Positions 51,880-59,938 of a stretch of 64,000 nucleotides of DNA are shown in pieces (the first letter of the stretch is position 1; each line of letters begins with the position of its first letter). A model generated the notes under the pieces. It searched no databases and had not been told where the DNA came from. It saw only the letters and a program-made list of their open reading frames with translations. Both the position numbers and the translations under genes were made by a program. The stretch is from an uncultured Desulfobacter sp. (lineage in GTDB: Bacteria; Desulfobacterota; Desulfobacteria; Desulfobacterales; Desulfobacteraceae). The DNA is taken from contig NZ_OY781882.1 in assembly GCF_963677125.1 (NCBI RefSeq), positions 1,124,501 to 1,188,500 on the forward strand. The letters run 5' to 3'.

Positions 51880-53214
51880 ATGCGTTATCTGCCGCATACA
51901 AGACAGGACATCGACCAGATGCTGGCTGTCACCGGCCATGCCGATCTGAATCAGCTGTTTGACATCATTCCCGATTCTGCCAAGACAAAGACCGGATTAA
52001 ACCTGCCGGACAGTTTAAGCGAATGGGATCTAAATGCGACAATGGAAGAACTGGCCTCACAAAATGCGGCATGCGGATCATATACATGCCTGATAGGCGC
52101 AGGTTCTTACGACCACCACATTCCTGCCATTGTGCCTTACCTGATTTCCAGATCCGAGTTTATGACGGCCTACACCCCTTACCAGCCAGAAGTCAGCCAA
52201 GGCACTTTACAGGGGATCTATGAATTCCAAACCATGATCACAGCCCTTTTGGGTATGGACATTGCCACGGCCTCTCATTACGATGGGGGTACAGCCTTGG
52301 CAGAATGCGCGCTGATTGCACTGAACAAGTCAAAAAAAGCAAATAAGATTGCCGTGTCAAGCCTTGTTCATCCTGCCCATCGCCAGATCATTCAGACCTA
52401 TCTTAATCCATCCGAATTTGAAATGGTCGAAATACCGGCTGATAAAAACGGCCTGACAGATGTGGCTGCTTTTAAAGCTATGGATGGTGTTGCCGGGGTG
52501 GCCGTTCAGTCTCCCAACTTTTTTGGAAACATTGAAGATTTGGGCAGCTTTAAAGTTTGTGCCGATGAAAAAAAATGCCTGCTGATTGCCTCATTCACCG
52601 AGGCGCTGGCCCACGGGCTGTTGAAAAGTCCAGGAAGCTTTGGGGCAGATCTTGTGGCAGGAGAAGGCCAAAGCCTTGGTATGACCAAAAGCTTTGGCGG
52701 ACCTGGGCTGGGTCTTCTAGCCGGAACAAAAAAAATGATGAGAAATCTTCCCGGCCGGTTTGTGGGGAAAACCACAGATTCAAACGGACAAAGGGGTTAT
52801 GTGTTAACCCTTGCCACCAGAGAACAGCATATCCGCAGGGAAAAAGCCTCTTCCAATATTTGCTCTAATAACGGGCTCAATGCCATGACCGCAGCCGTAT
52901 ATTTGGCTTCTGCCGGAAAAAAGGGAATAAAGGAGATCTCCCAACTCAATCATGACAAGGCTGTCTATCTGAAAAATGCGCTTGTGGGTGCCGGGTTTAC
53001 TTCGGTTTATGATGGTCCATTTTTCAATGAATTTGTTCTCAAAGCCCCGGCCGGATTTGCAGATAAACGAAAAGAGCTTGCCCAAAAACACAATCTGTAT
53101 GCAGGGGTCTCCCTTGAATCCTATTACCCGGACATGACAGACCATTATCTTTTCTGTGCCACAGAAACCGTGTCCAGACAGGCCATGGATTTTTTGGCAA
53201 AGGAGGTACAATAA
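51880..53214 (+). CDS. gcvPA: Glycine dehydrogenase (decarboxylating) subunit 1
   Basis: The protein has 444 residues, the N-terminal half of P-protein as in split two-subunit systems. Typical blocks are RYLPHTRQDIDQMLAV at the start, GSYDHHIPAIVPYLISRSEFMTAYTPYQPE near 85-115, and GEGQSLGMTKSFGGPGLGLLA near 265. It lacks the PLP Lys, which is on the partner. Its stop overlaps the start of gcvPB by one base, so the two subunits are translated together. Confidence 0.96.
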   Translation: MRYLPHTRQDIDQMLAVTGHADLNQLFDIIPDSAKTKTGLNLPDSLSEWDLNATMEELASQNAACGSYTCLIGAGSYDHHIPAIVPYLISRSEFMTAYTPYQPEVSQGTLQGIYEFQTMITALLGMDIATASHYDGGTALAECALIALNKSKKANKIAVSSLVHPAHRQIIQTYLNPSEFEMVEIPADKNGLTDVAAFKAMDGVAGVAVQSPNFFGNIEDLGSFKVCADEKKCLLIASFTEALAHGLLKSPGSFGADLVAGEGQSLGMTKSFGGPGLGLLAGTKKMMRNLPGRFVGKTTDSNGQRGYVLTLATREQHIRREKASSNICSNNGLNAMTAAVYLASAGKKGIKEISQLNHDKAVYLKNALVGAGFTSVYDGPFFNEFVLKAPAGFADKRKELAQKHNLYAGVSLESYYPDMTDHYLFCATETVSRQAMDFLAKEVQ

Positions 53215-54668
53215 TGACAAAGCCAGGTACAAGTGGCCTTATATTTAATGAACCCGAACTGTGGGAAAAGAGCCGGGAAGGCAGATGCGGCATCTCCATG
53301 CCCAGAAGTGATGTGCCAAGAGCGGCTCTTGACCCGGCACTCACAGATGATGCACCGAATCTGCCGCAATTATCCGAACTGGATGTGGTCCGTCATTTTA
53401 CCCGTCTGTCCCAATGGAATTTTTGCATTGATTCGGGCATGTATCCCTTGGGCTCCTGCACCATGAAATACAATCCCAAAACCAATGAGGTCCAGGCATC
53501 CCGTAAAGGATTTGTAGTGGCCCATCCCTTGGCTGGGGATGAATTTTCCCAAGGGGCCTTAAAATTGATGTATGAGCTGGAACAAATGCTCGGGGAGATC
53601 ACAGGCTTTCCCGCCGTCACCTTACAACCGGCCGCTGGGGCCCATGGCGAGCTCACCGGCATGCTCATGATCCATGCCTGGCATGCCAAGCAGGGAAAAC
53701 AACGCTCAAAGATTCTGATCCCGGACACGGCCCATGGCACCAATCCCGCGTCCGCAACCCTTTGCGGATATAAGTCTGTGAATATCAAATCAGGTCCCAA
53801 AGGCATTCTGGACCCCCAGACAGTGGCCGAGGCCATGGACGAAGATACCGCCGGTATCATGATCACCAACCCCAATACGCTGGGGCTGTTTGAGGAGAAC
53901 ATCAAAGAGGTCTGTGACATCGTCCATGCCAAGGGCGGCCTTGTTTACGGAGACGGTGCCAACATGAATGCCGTCATGGGGATCATAAAGCCGGGTGAAC
54001 TTGGCATTGATGTGCTCCATTTAAATCTTCACAAAACCTTTTCCACCCCCCACGGCGGCGGCGGCCCCGGTTCCGGTCCTGTGGCCGTAATCGAAGATTT
54101 GATTCCCTTTCTTCCTGTGCCGCAGGTTCAAAAAGAAAACAATACCTATTCGTTTATTACCGATTGTCCTGATACAATCGGTCGGATGCATACCTTCTAT
54201 GGCCATTTCGGGGTCATGGTCAGGGCCTTTGCATATATTCTGTCCATGGGAGGAGATGGTTTAAAGCGTGCATCCCAGCTTGCCGTGCTCAATGCCAACT
54301 ATATCAAAGAAAACCTTAAAGGCACCCTGGACCTGCCTTATGACAGGCCTTGTATGCATGAATGTGTTTTTACCGACAAAAGTGTTCAAGCGCACCACAT
54401 CAGTACCATGGATATGGCCAAGCGTCTTCTGGATTACGGATTCCATCCACCCACGGTATATTTCCCCTTGGTGGTGGAAGCCGCCTTTATGGTGGAGCCC
54501 ACGGAAACCGAGTCAAAAGATGAGATTGATCAGTTCATTGAGGCGGTAAAAGCCATTGTTAAAGAGGCCGGTTCAAACCCGGATGAATTACACTCAGCAC
54601 CCCATCTGCCTAAAGTGACTCGGCTGGATGAGGTGACGGCGGCACGCAAACCCTGCCTGAAGGGTTAA
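53214..54668 (+). CDS. gcvPB: Glycine dehydrogenase (decarboxylating) subunit 2
   Basis: The protein has 484 residues. The PLP-binding Lys is in LHLNLHKTFSTPHGGGGPG near residue 275. Other features are the PLP pocket DTAHGTNPASAT near 175 and a C-terminal VEAAFMVEPTETESK. With subunit 1 it decarboxylates glycine and loads the H-protein. The operon order T-H-PA-PB is complete, with the L-protein gene divergent from it. The convergent AmpG-like gene ends two bases after its stop. Confidence 0.96.
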   Translation: MTKPGTSGLIFNEPELWEKSREGRCGISMPRSDVPRAALDPALTDDAPNLPQLSELDVVRHFTRLSQWNFCIDSGMYPLGSCTMKYNPKTNEVQASRKGFVVAHPLAGDEFSQGALKLMYELEQMLGEITGFPAVTLQPAAGAHGELTGMLMIHAWHAKQGKQRSKILIPDTAHGTNPASATLCGYKSVNIKSGPKGILDPQTVAEAMDEDTAGIMITNPNTLGLFEENIKEVCDIVHAKGGLVYGDGANMNAVMGIIKPGELGIDVLHLNLHKTFSTPHGGGGPGSGPVAVIEDLIPFLPVPQVQKENNTYSFITDCPDTIGRMHTFYGHFGVMVRAFAYILSMGGDGLKRASQLAVLNANYIKENLKGTLDLPYDRPCMHECVFTDKSVQAHHISTMDMAKRLLDYGFHPPTVYFPLVVEAAFMVEPTETESKDEIDQFIEAVKAIVKEAGSNPDELHSAPHLPKVTRLDEVTAARKPCLKG

Positions 54669-54669
54669 T

Positions 54670-56262
54670 TTACTTTTTTGTCTCCTTGATCTGTAGTCGA
54701 GCCCCGCAGATCAAAATTAAGATCAAAACTGGGATACCCATCACGGCGGTCACGGTAAAAAAAACAGGGTATCCCAGTTGATCCACCATGCTCCCGGAAT
54801 ATCCGGAAAACATCTTGGGCACGAGGGTCATTAGAGATGAAAATACGGCATACTGAATGGCGGTGAACCGCACATTGGTCAGACTGGACAAAAAAGCCAC
54901 AAATGCTGCGCCGGCCAGACCGCCTGCCAAATTGTCCGCAGAAATTACCAGGTAAAGCATGGGCAAGACCGGACCGGTCCAGGCCATGAGGACAAACAAA
55001 AGATTGGTAAGCGCAGACAGCAATGCTCCCATAAAAAGAATGCGCATCACCCCAAACTGAATGGACAGGGTTCCCCCTAAAAAACCGCCGGCAATGGTCA
55101 TGAACAGTCCAAATGTTTTTACGATACTTGCGATGTGAATTTTTGAAAATCCCATATCCTGATAAAAGACATTGGAAATAACACCGAGAACAATGTCAGA
55201 AATACGGTACAGGCCGATGAGTGCAAGAAGCAGCCAGGCAAGCCTTGCACCGTATCGGGAAAAAAAATCCGACACCGGTTCAACATAGGCGGACCGGATC
55301 ATCTCCATGTTTGCGACTTTCAAGGCCACCATCATCCTTGCACCAAGGAGCGCAGCACCGATCCCTGCGGCAAGTCTTATCGTTTCAATGATGAATCCGG
55401 CTGCAGAGGTGTTTTTTATAATAAAGCCCACCTGTTCTTTTAATGTTGATGCAATCCCTGAGGTAAAGTAGAACCAACTGACAAACGCTGCGGCAGACAC
55501 TAAAAAAAGAATAAAAAAACGGGCGTGATCCGTGGTCCGGCCATAATTTGTTTCTTTGGCCGTTACTTCCGGTTCTTTGATCACAAATACCGTTATGATC
55601 CCAATGGCCATTAATCCAGCCATGATCTGATAAGCCATGCGCCAGGCCGTATAATCATATGCGCCAAGAATTGAGCCTTTTATCTGAGCCAGAAACAAGG
55701 CGCCGGCACCTGCGGCCAGCATTCCGATCCTGTATCCGGCGATATATACCGAAGCCATAAGTGCCTGGAGGCTTTCATCGGCAGATTCAATTCGATAGGC
55801 ATCAATGGCAATGTCCTGGGTGGCCGAAGAAAAGCCTAAACCCACAGCGGCCAGGGCCATGAAAACAATATAATTTTGCCCTTTTGCAGGATCAATCATG
55901 GACATGGCAAAAATGGATGCGGTAATACCGATCTGGGCCAGAAGTATCCAGGCCCTGCGCCGGCCAAGCATTCGGCTCATCATTGGAATGGGCATCTGAT
56001 CCACCAATGGCGCCCAGATAAATTTAAAAGAATAGCCCAGTGCTGCCCATGAAAAAAAGGTTACCGCCGAACGTTGGACCCCTGCTTCGCGAAGCCAAAG
56101 GGACAGTGAGGAAAAAATCAGCAGAATGGGAAGTCCGGCGCTGAAACCAAAAAAGAGCATGGTGACCACCCGTGGGTGGGCAAAATTCTTGACGGTTCCC
56201 CAGTGTTTTGGTGAAAAACGCTGCAGGTTTGAAGACAAAAATTCAAATAAAGTGCGTGACAT
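54670..56262 (-). CDS. AmpG-like major facilitator permease
   Basis: The protein has 530 residues with about 12-14 hydrophobic segments. MFS loops are seen near LGRRRAWILLAQIG (about residue 95) and the start of the second half. The opening RVVTMLFFGFSAGLPILLIFSSLSLWLREAG is typical of AmpG, as is AATQDIAIDAYRIE near 145. AmpG imports anhydromuropeptides for peptidoglycan recycling. No ampD or nagZ gene is close. It ends two bases from the gcvPB stop. Confidence 0.85.
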   Translation of the reverse strand: MSRTLFEFLSSNLQRFSPKHWGTVKNFAHPRVVTMLFFGFSAGLPILLIFSSLSLWLREAGVQRSAVTFFSWAALGYSFKFIWAPLVDQMPIPMMSRMLGRRRAWILLAQIGITASIFAMSMIDPAKGQNYIVFMALAAVGLGFSSATQDIAIDAYRIESADESLQALMASVYIAGYRIGMLAAGAGALFLAQIKGSILGAYDYTAWRMAYQIMAGLMAIGIITVFVIKEPEVTAKETNYGRTTDHARFFILFLVSAAAFVSWFYFTSGIASTLKEQVGFIIKNTSAAGFIIETIRLAAGIGAALLGARMMVALKVANMEMIRSAYVEPVSDFFSRYGARLAWLLLALIGLYRISDIVLGVISNVFYQDMGFSKIHIASIVKTFGLFMTIAGGFLGGTLSIQFGVMRILFMGALLSALTNLLFVLMAWTGPVLPMLYLVISADNLAGGLAGAAFVAFLSSLTNVRFTAIQYAVFSSLMTLVPKMFSGYSGSMVDQLGYPVFFTVTAVMGIPVLILILICGARLQIKETKK

Positions 56263-56303
56263 AATTGAGAACTTAAAGGTATCGCCCGATTTTACAAAAA
56301 GGA

Positions 56304-57143
56304 CTATAAAAAAATTTCAAAATCCGCCGAAACGGCATAACAGGGGGTGGAAAGGTGATTGTTATTAAAAAACCGACGGCACTGATCAACCATGGTATCC
56401 ACCTGGTCATCGGTTCTGTTCTGGTTAAGATGGATTAAGCCAAGTTGCCCCACTGACGCCTTCACACTTAAATCCAAAACATCGGACAGGCAGGAATGCC
56501 CCCACCCGTTTTTATTCAGGTATTCATCATCCGTGTACTCGGTGTCGTGAAACAGTACATCCGCATCCTTTGAAAAGTCAATGTATTCTTTAACCGTTCT
56601 GCCCTGGGGATGGATATATCCCAGTTCATTGTCCGTTAGAAACACAAATGTTTTTCCATTTTCCGTAAATTTGTATCCAAGGCTGTTTTGGGAATGGGAC
56701 GTGGGAATGGTTTCTATATCCAGGCTGCCGATGGAAAAACGGTCGTTCAATGATTTTTCAAACCGAATATCAGCGTTGAAAGCCGTTAACCCCACAGGAA
56801 AAAAAGGCATGCGCATAACCTGCTCAATCACTTTTTTTGTGGTCAGGCCGGCAAAGGTGCGATCCTGAACGTGGACCGTTGTGTCTCCATAAAGCAAGGG
56901 ATGAAAAAAGGGAAGTCCAATGATGTGATCCCAGTGGGTATGGGTCAAAATCAGATAGCATGCCTTTATTTTTTTTTGGACAAGATGCATACCAAGCCTA
57001 CGAATACCGGTACCGGCATCAATGATCACAACTTCACCGGAATCGGCCTGGATCTCAAAACAGGTGGTGTCTCCCCCGTATTTGATATATTGCAGCCCTG
57101 AGACACAGACAGACCCCCTGGACCCCCAACATTTTATACGCAT
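56304..57143 (-). CDS. Metallo-beta-lactamase-fold hydrolase
   Basis: The protein has 279 residues. The start RIKCWGSRGSVCVSG is typical of the cyclic-phosphodiesterase-like branch of this fold. The metal site HTHWDHIIG (about 67-75) and later ligands in IPTSHSQNSLGY (about 147) and VLFHDTEY (about 200) are complete. Likely substrates are phosphodiester or cyclic nucleotide compounds; the precise reaction is not shown. It starts at the edge of the 400-bp gap before the acyl-CoA dehydrogenase gene. Confidence 0.8.
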   Translation of the reverse strand: MRIKCWGSRGSVCVSGLQYIKYGGDTTCFEIQADSGEVVIIDAGTGIRRLGMHLVQKKIKACYLILTHTHWDHIIGLPFFHPLLYGDTTVHVQDRTFAGLTTKKVIEQVMRMPFFPVGLTAFNADIRFEKSLNDRFSIGSLDIETIPTSHSQNSLGYKFTENGKTFVFLTDNELGYIHPQGRTVKEYIDFSKDADVLFHDTEYTDDEYLNKNGWGHSCLSDVLDLSVKASVGQLGLIHLNQNRTDDQVDTMVDQCRRFFNNNHLSTPCYAVSADFEIFL

Positions 57144-57543
57144 GCGTCTTTTGTATCCATATAGTTAGACATTCATTTTGTAGAACCAACATGGTGACTC
57201 ATATGAAATTTGGAACAAATAATCACTATTGTTAGCAAAAAAATAACCATATTTAAACCTTATTGTAAGAATAAATAGGAGGGATGTAAAAATGGTTTTC
57301 AAAATTTAAAAAGACTATTTTCAAAAAGATTTGGAAATATCAAATTTTTTATACTACATATACCATGCTTTTCGTCAGTCGACATGTTGTTGCGCATACA
57401 ACACATGTCCACATAAACAGTGATGGGATAGCCTGACATATTAACTGCCGGGTTTAGTCAGGAACAAAGGTTGAAAGATCTGAGTAAGTTACCCAGATCT
57501 TTCTTCAAAAAAACAAAAATAGTTAGAAAAAGGGAATAATAAT
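57144..57543. other. 400-bp divergent promoter region
   Basis: There is no gene here. The first half is AT-rich. The second half has an imperfect palindrome (GACATGTTGT...ACAACACATGTC, about 57379-57410), the shared 22-base element at 57432-57453, and an AAAGATCTG/CAGATCTTT hairpin (57475-57505) just before the acyl-CoA dehydrogenase start. Confidence 0.5.
57432..57453 (+). promoter_or_regulatory. Shared leader element, copy 1 (upstream of acyl-CoA dehydrogenase)
   Basis: CCTGACATAT, two variable bases, then ACTGCCGGGT, about 90 bases before the start codon. The same pattern occurs at 59548-59569. Here CCTGAC pairs with a downstream GTCAGG (57457-57462), enclosing the conserved part. Confidence 0.45.
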
Positions 57544-59391
57544 ATGGCACAGCCAATCGCAGACAGACGTGATGTCGACTTTGTATTGCATGAACAAATT
57601 GGCACGGTTGAACATGAGTTGTTTGAGGAATTCAATAAAAAGACCATTGACCTGATCGTCTCGGAGGCAAGAACCCTGTCCATTAAAGAGATCCTGCCTA
57701 CTTTCAAAGAGGGCGATGAAATCGGGTGCACCCTTGAAAATGGTAACGTGACCACGCCTCAATCTTTTAAGCGGGCCTGGAAATTGTTCTGCGAAGGTGA
57801 ATGGTTAGCCATGTGCGATGATCCGGATGTGGGCGGCCAGGGGATGCCCAAAACCGTGGGGTGTGCAGCCTTAGAATATATGGTGGGAGCCAACTCCGCT
57901 TTTATGCTCTATTATGGCATGACCCACGGCGCAGCAAAGCTTGTCGAAGCGTTTGGTGATGAAACCCAGAAAAAACTTTACATGAAAAAAATGTTTGCAG
58001 GCCAATGGGGCGGCACCATGCTTCTGACTGAACCCGAAGCCGGCTCTGACGTGGGCGCATTGACCACCACAGCAACCTTAAACGATGACGGCACCTACAC
58101 CATCCAGGGCACAAAAATCTTTATCTCTGCCGGCGAGCACGATCTTTGCGATAATATCATTCATCCGGTATTAGCACGTATTGAAGGTGCGCCTGCAGGA
58201 ACAAAGGGGATCTCATTGTTTTTGGTACCCAAGTTCCTGGTCAATGAAGACGGATCACTGGGTGAATTTAACAATGTGGTGTGCACGGGTCTTGAAGAAA
58301 AGATGGGGATTCACGGCAATGCCACCTGCACCCTGGCACTGGGTGACAAAGGGCGTTGTATCGGCACTCTTCTGGGCGAAGAAAACAAGGGCATGCCGGA
58401 AATGTTCCAAATGATGAACGAATCCCGGGCCTTTGTGGGTCTCCAGGGCTTTGCCGTGGCGTCCGCTTCGTACATGAACGCCCTTGATTATGCCAGGACC
58501 CGGGTACAGGGCCGGCATCTTACGGCAGGCAAGGATGCCACAGCCAAAAACGTTACCATCATCAACCATCCGGATGTGAAACGCCAGTTATTAAATATGA
58601 AGGTCTACACCGAAGGCATGCGCTCGTTGCACTATTACTATGCCAAATGCGAGGACATCGTTCACACCACAGATGATGAAGAATTAAAGGCCAATACCGC
58701 AGCATTAATAGAGGTGCTCACCCCCATTGTCAAAGGCTATATCACGGACAAGGCCCTTGAAGTCTGTTCCCATGGCGTTCAGGTTTACGGCGGATATGGA
58801 TACTGTAAAGAATTTCCGGCAGAACAGCTCATGCGCGATTCCAGAATTTTCATGATTTATGAAGGCACGAACGGCATCCAGGCCATGGATCTTCTTGGCC
58901 GCAAACTGGGCATGAACAAGGGCCAAAGCTTTACCTATTTTCTGGACCAGATTAGAAAAACCATACAAGAGGCCCTACTGATTGACGGTCTTTCAGTGCT
59001 TGCCGAAAAAATGGAACTTGCCCTGGACAGATACGATGTTGTCGCCCATGAGATCGGCGCAAGGGCAAGATCGGTAAATGCACTTAACGCCTATGCCTTT
59101 GCCCATCCCTTTCTGGACATCACAGGAGATATTGTCTTTGCCTGGATGCATCTGTGGCGCGCCTGCGTTGCAGCCCCCAAGCTTGCTAAAAAAGCGGGTT
59201 CCCTTGACCCTGAAGCCGTAGCTGCCAAGGCCGGAAAAAATAAAGATGCTGCTTTTTATGCAGGACAGATGGTTTCGGCCAGATTTTTTATTAATACCAT
59301 TTTACCCGGATCTTATGGTAAAATGGATGCCATTCTTGAAGGGGATACCTGTGTGGAAGATATATTAGAGGTCTCCTTTGGCTCAAAATAG
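57544..59391 (+). CDS. Acyl-CoA dehydrogenase (long form)
   Basis: The protein has 615 residues, the length of the ACAD branch with an extra C-terminal domain. Flavin- and substrate-binding blocks are GGTMLLTEPEAGSDVGAL near 155 and TYTIQGTKIFISAGEHD near 185. The catalytic Glu is in RIFMIYEGTNGIQAMDLLGRK near 437. It oxidises an acyl-CoA at the alpha-beta position and passes electrons to ETF. The chain-length preference is not shown. It is preceded by a GGGAATA-type weak ribosome site. A palindromic repeat begins at its stop codon. Confidence 0.92.
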   Translation: MAQPIADRRDVDFVLHEQIGTVEHELFEEFNKKTIDLIVSEARTLSIKEILPTFKEGDEIGCTLENGNVTTPQSFKRAWKLFCEGEWLAMCDDPDVGGQGMPKTVGCAALEYMVGANSAFMLYYGMTHGAAKLVEAFGDETQKKLYMKKMFAGQWGGTMLLTEPEAGSDVGALTTTATLNDDGTYTIQGTKIFISAGEHDLCDNIIHPVLARIEGAPAGTKGISLFLVPKFLVNEDGSLGEFNNVVCTGLEEKMGIHGNATCTLALGDKGRCIGTLLGEENKGMPEMFQMMNESRAFVGLQGFAVASASYMNALDYARTRVQGRHLTAGKDATAKNVTIINHPDVKRQLLNMKVYTEGMRSLHYYYAKCEDIVHTTDDEELKANTAALIEVLTPIVKGYITDKALEVCSHGVQVYGGYGYCKEFPAEQLMRDSRIFMIYEGTNGIQAMDLLGRKLGMNKGQSFTYFLDQIRKTIQEALLIDGLSVLAEKMELALDRYDVVAHEIGARARSVNALNAYAFAHPFLDITGDIVFAWMHLWRACVAAPKLAKKAGSLDPEAVAAKAGKNKDAAFYAGQMVSARFFINTILPGSYGKMDAILEGDTCVEDILEVSFGSK

Positions 59392-59545
59392 TGTTTGAAT
59401 GAAAAGTCATCCACCTGCGGCGTTGCTGCACAAAGCTGCAATCCTCATGTACTATTGTACGCTCCGATTGCAGCTTTGCTTGCGCCTTGCATCTGGGTAA
59501 CTTTGTGAGCTGTGGCCCCTCTAACGAGCCCTTCAAACACGGACC
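59392..59545 (+). repeat. Variable-arm palindromic repeat, copy C3
   Basis: It begins right at the stop of the acyl-CoA dehydrogenase gene. Outer arms CAAAGCTGCAAT (59431-59442) and ATTGCAGCTTTG (59467-59478) pair perfectly. The inner arm GTAC (59449-59452) pairs with GTAC (59457-59460). The constant blocks CACCTGCGGCGTTGC, ATCCTCA, GCTCCG and GCGCCTTGCATCTGGGTAAC match C2. The 3' tail CTAACGAGCCCTTCAAACACGG matches the far side of copy C1. Confidence 0.8.
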
Positions 59546-59547
59546 GA

Positions 59548-59569
59548 CCTGACATATCGACTGCCGGGT
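59548..59569 (+). promoter_or_regulatory. Shared leader element, copy 2 (upstream of phasin-ubiB operon)
   Basis: It has the same CCTGACATAT-nn-ACTGCCGGGT pattern as 57432-57453, 44 bases before the phasin-like start. Here the enclosing stem is CCGACC with GGTCGG, different from copy 1. Confidence 0.45.
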
Positions 59570-59612
59570 CGGCCTATGTTCGTTTAAAAAAAATAAAAAG
59601 GAGGAAAAGAAC

Positions 59613-59915
59613 ATGATAGAAACTCTGAAAAACAGTCTGCTTACCGGAGTAGGCATGGCGCTGCGCTCCAAAAAAGAGATTGAGACATTTGCCAAGGAGT
59701 TTGCCCAGCAATCTGAGATGAACCAAAAAGAGGCAAAAGACTTTTTAGAAGAGTGTAAAAAGCGGTATGATGACGCAAAATCCGGTCTTGATAAAAAGAT
59801 TGAAGAGGTGGTGGAAGCCGTGTTAAAACGTCTGGATCTGCCTACCCGAGGAGATATTGATGCGCTCAATGCCCGGATAGATGAATTGACCCAAAAAGAT
59901 GAAAAAGACGTCTGA
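59613..59915 (+). CDS. Phasin-like coiled-coil protein
   Basis: The protein has 100 residues, nearly all charged helix: LLTGVGMALRSKKEIETFAKEFAQ, then a long Lys/Glu heptad region and a C-terminal LPTRGDIDALNARIDELTQK that resembles the end of polyhydroxyalkanoate granule proteins of the PhaF/PhaI type. A strong AAGGAGGAAA ribosome site precedes it. It is in an operon with the downstream ubiB-type gene (24 bases). No polymer synthase is in the window, so the granule role is only a family suggestion. Confidence 0.75.
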   Translation: MIETLKNSLLTGVGMALRSKKEIETFAKEFAQQSEMNQKEAKDFLEECKKRYDDAKSGLDKKIEEVVEAVLKRLDLPTRGDIDALNARIDELTQKDEKDV

Positions 59916-59938
59916 ACTTCAGGCATTTTACCCTGACC

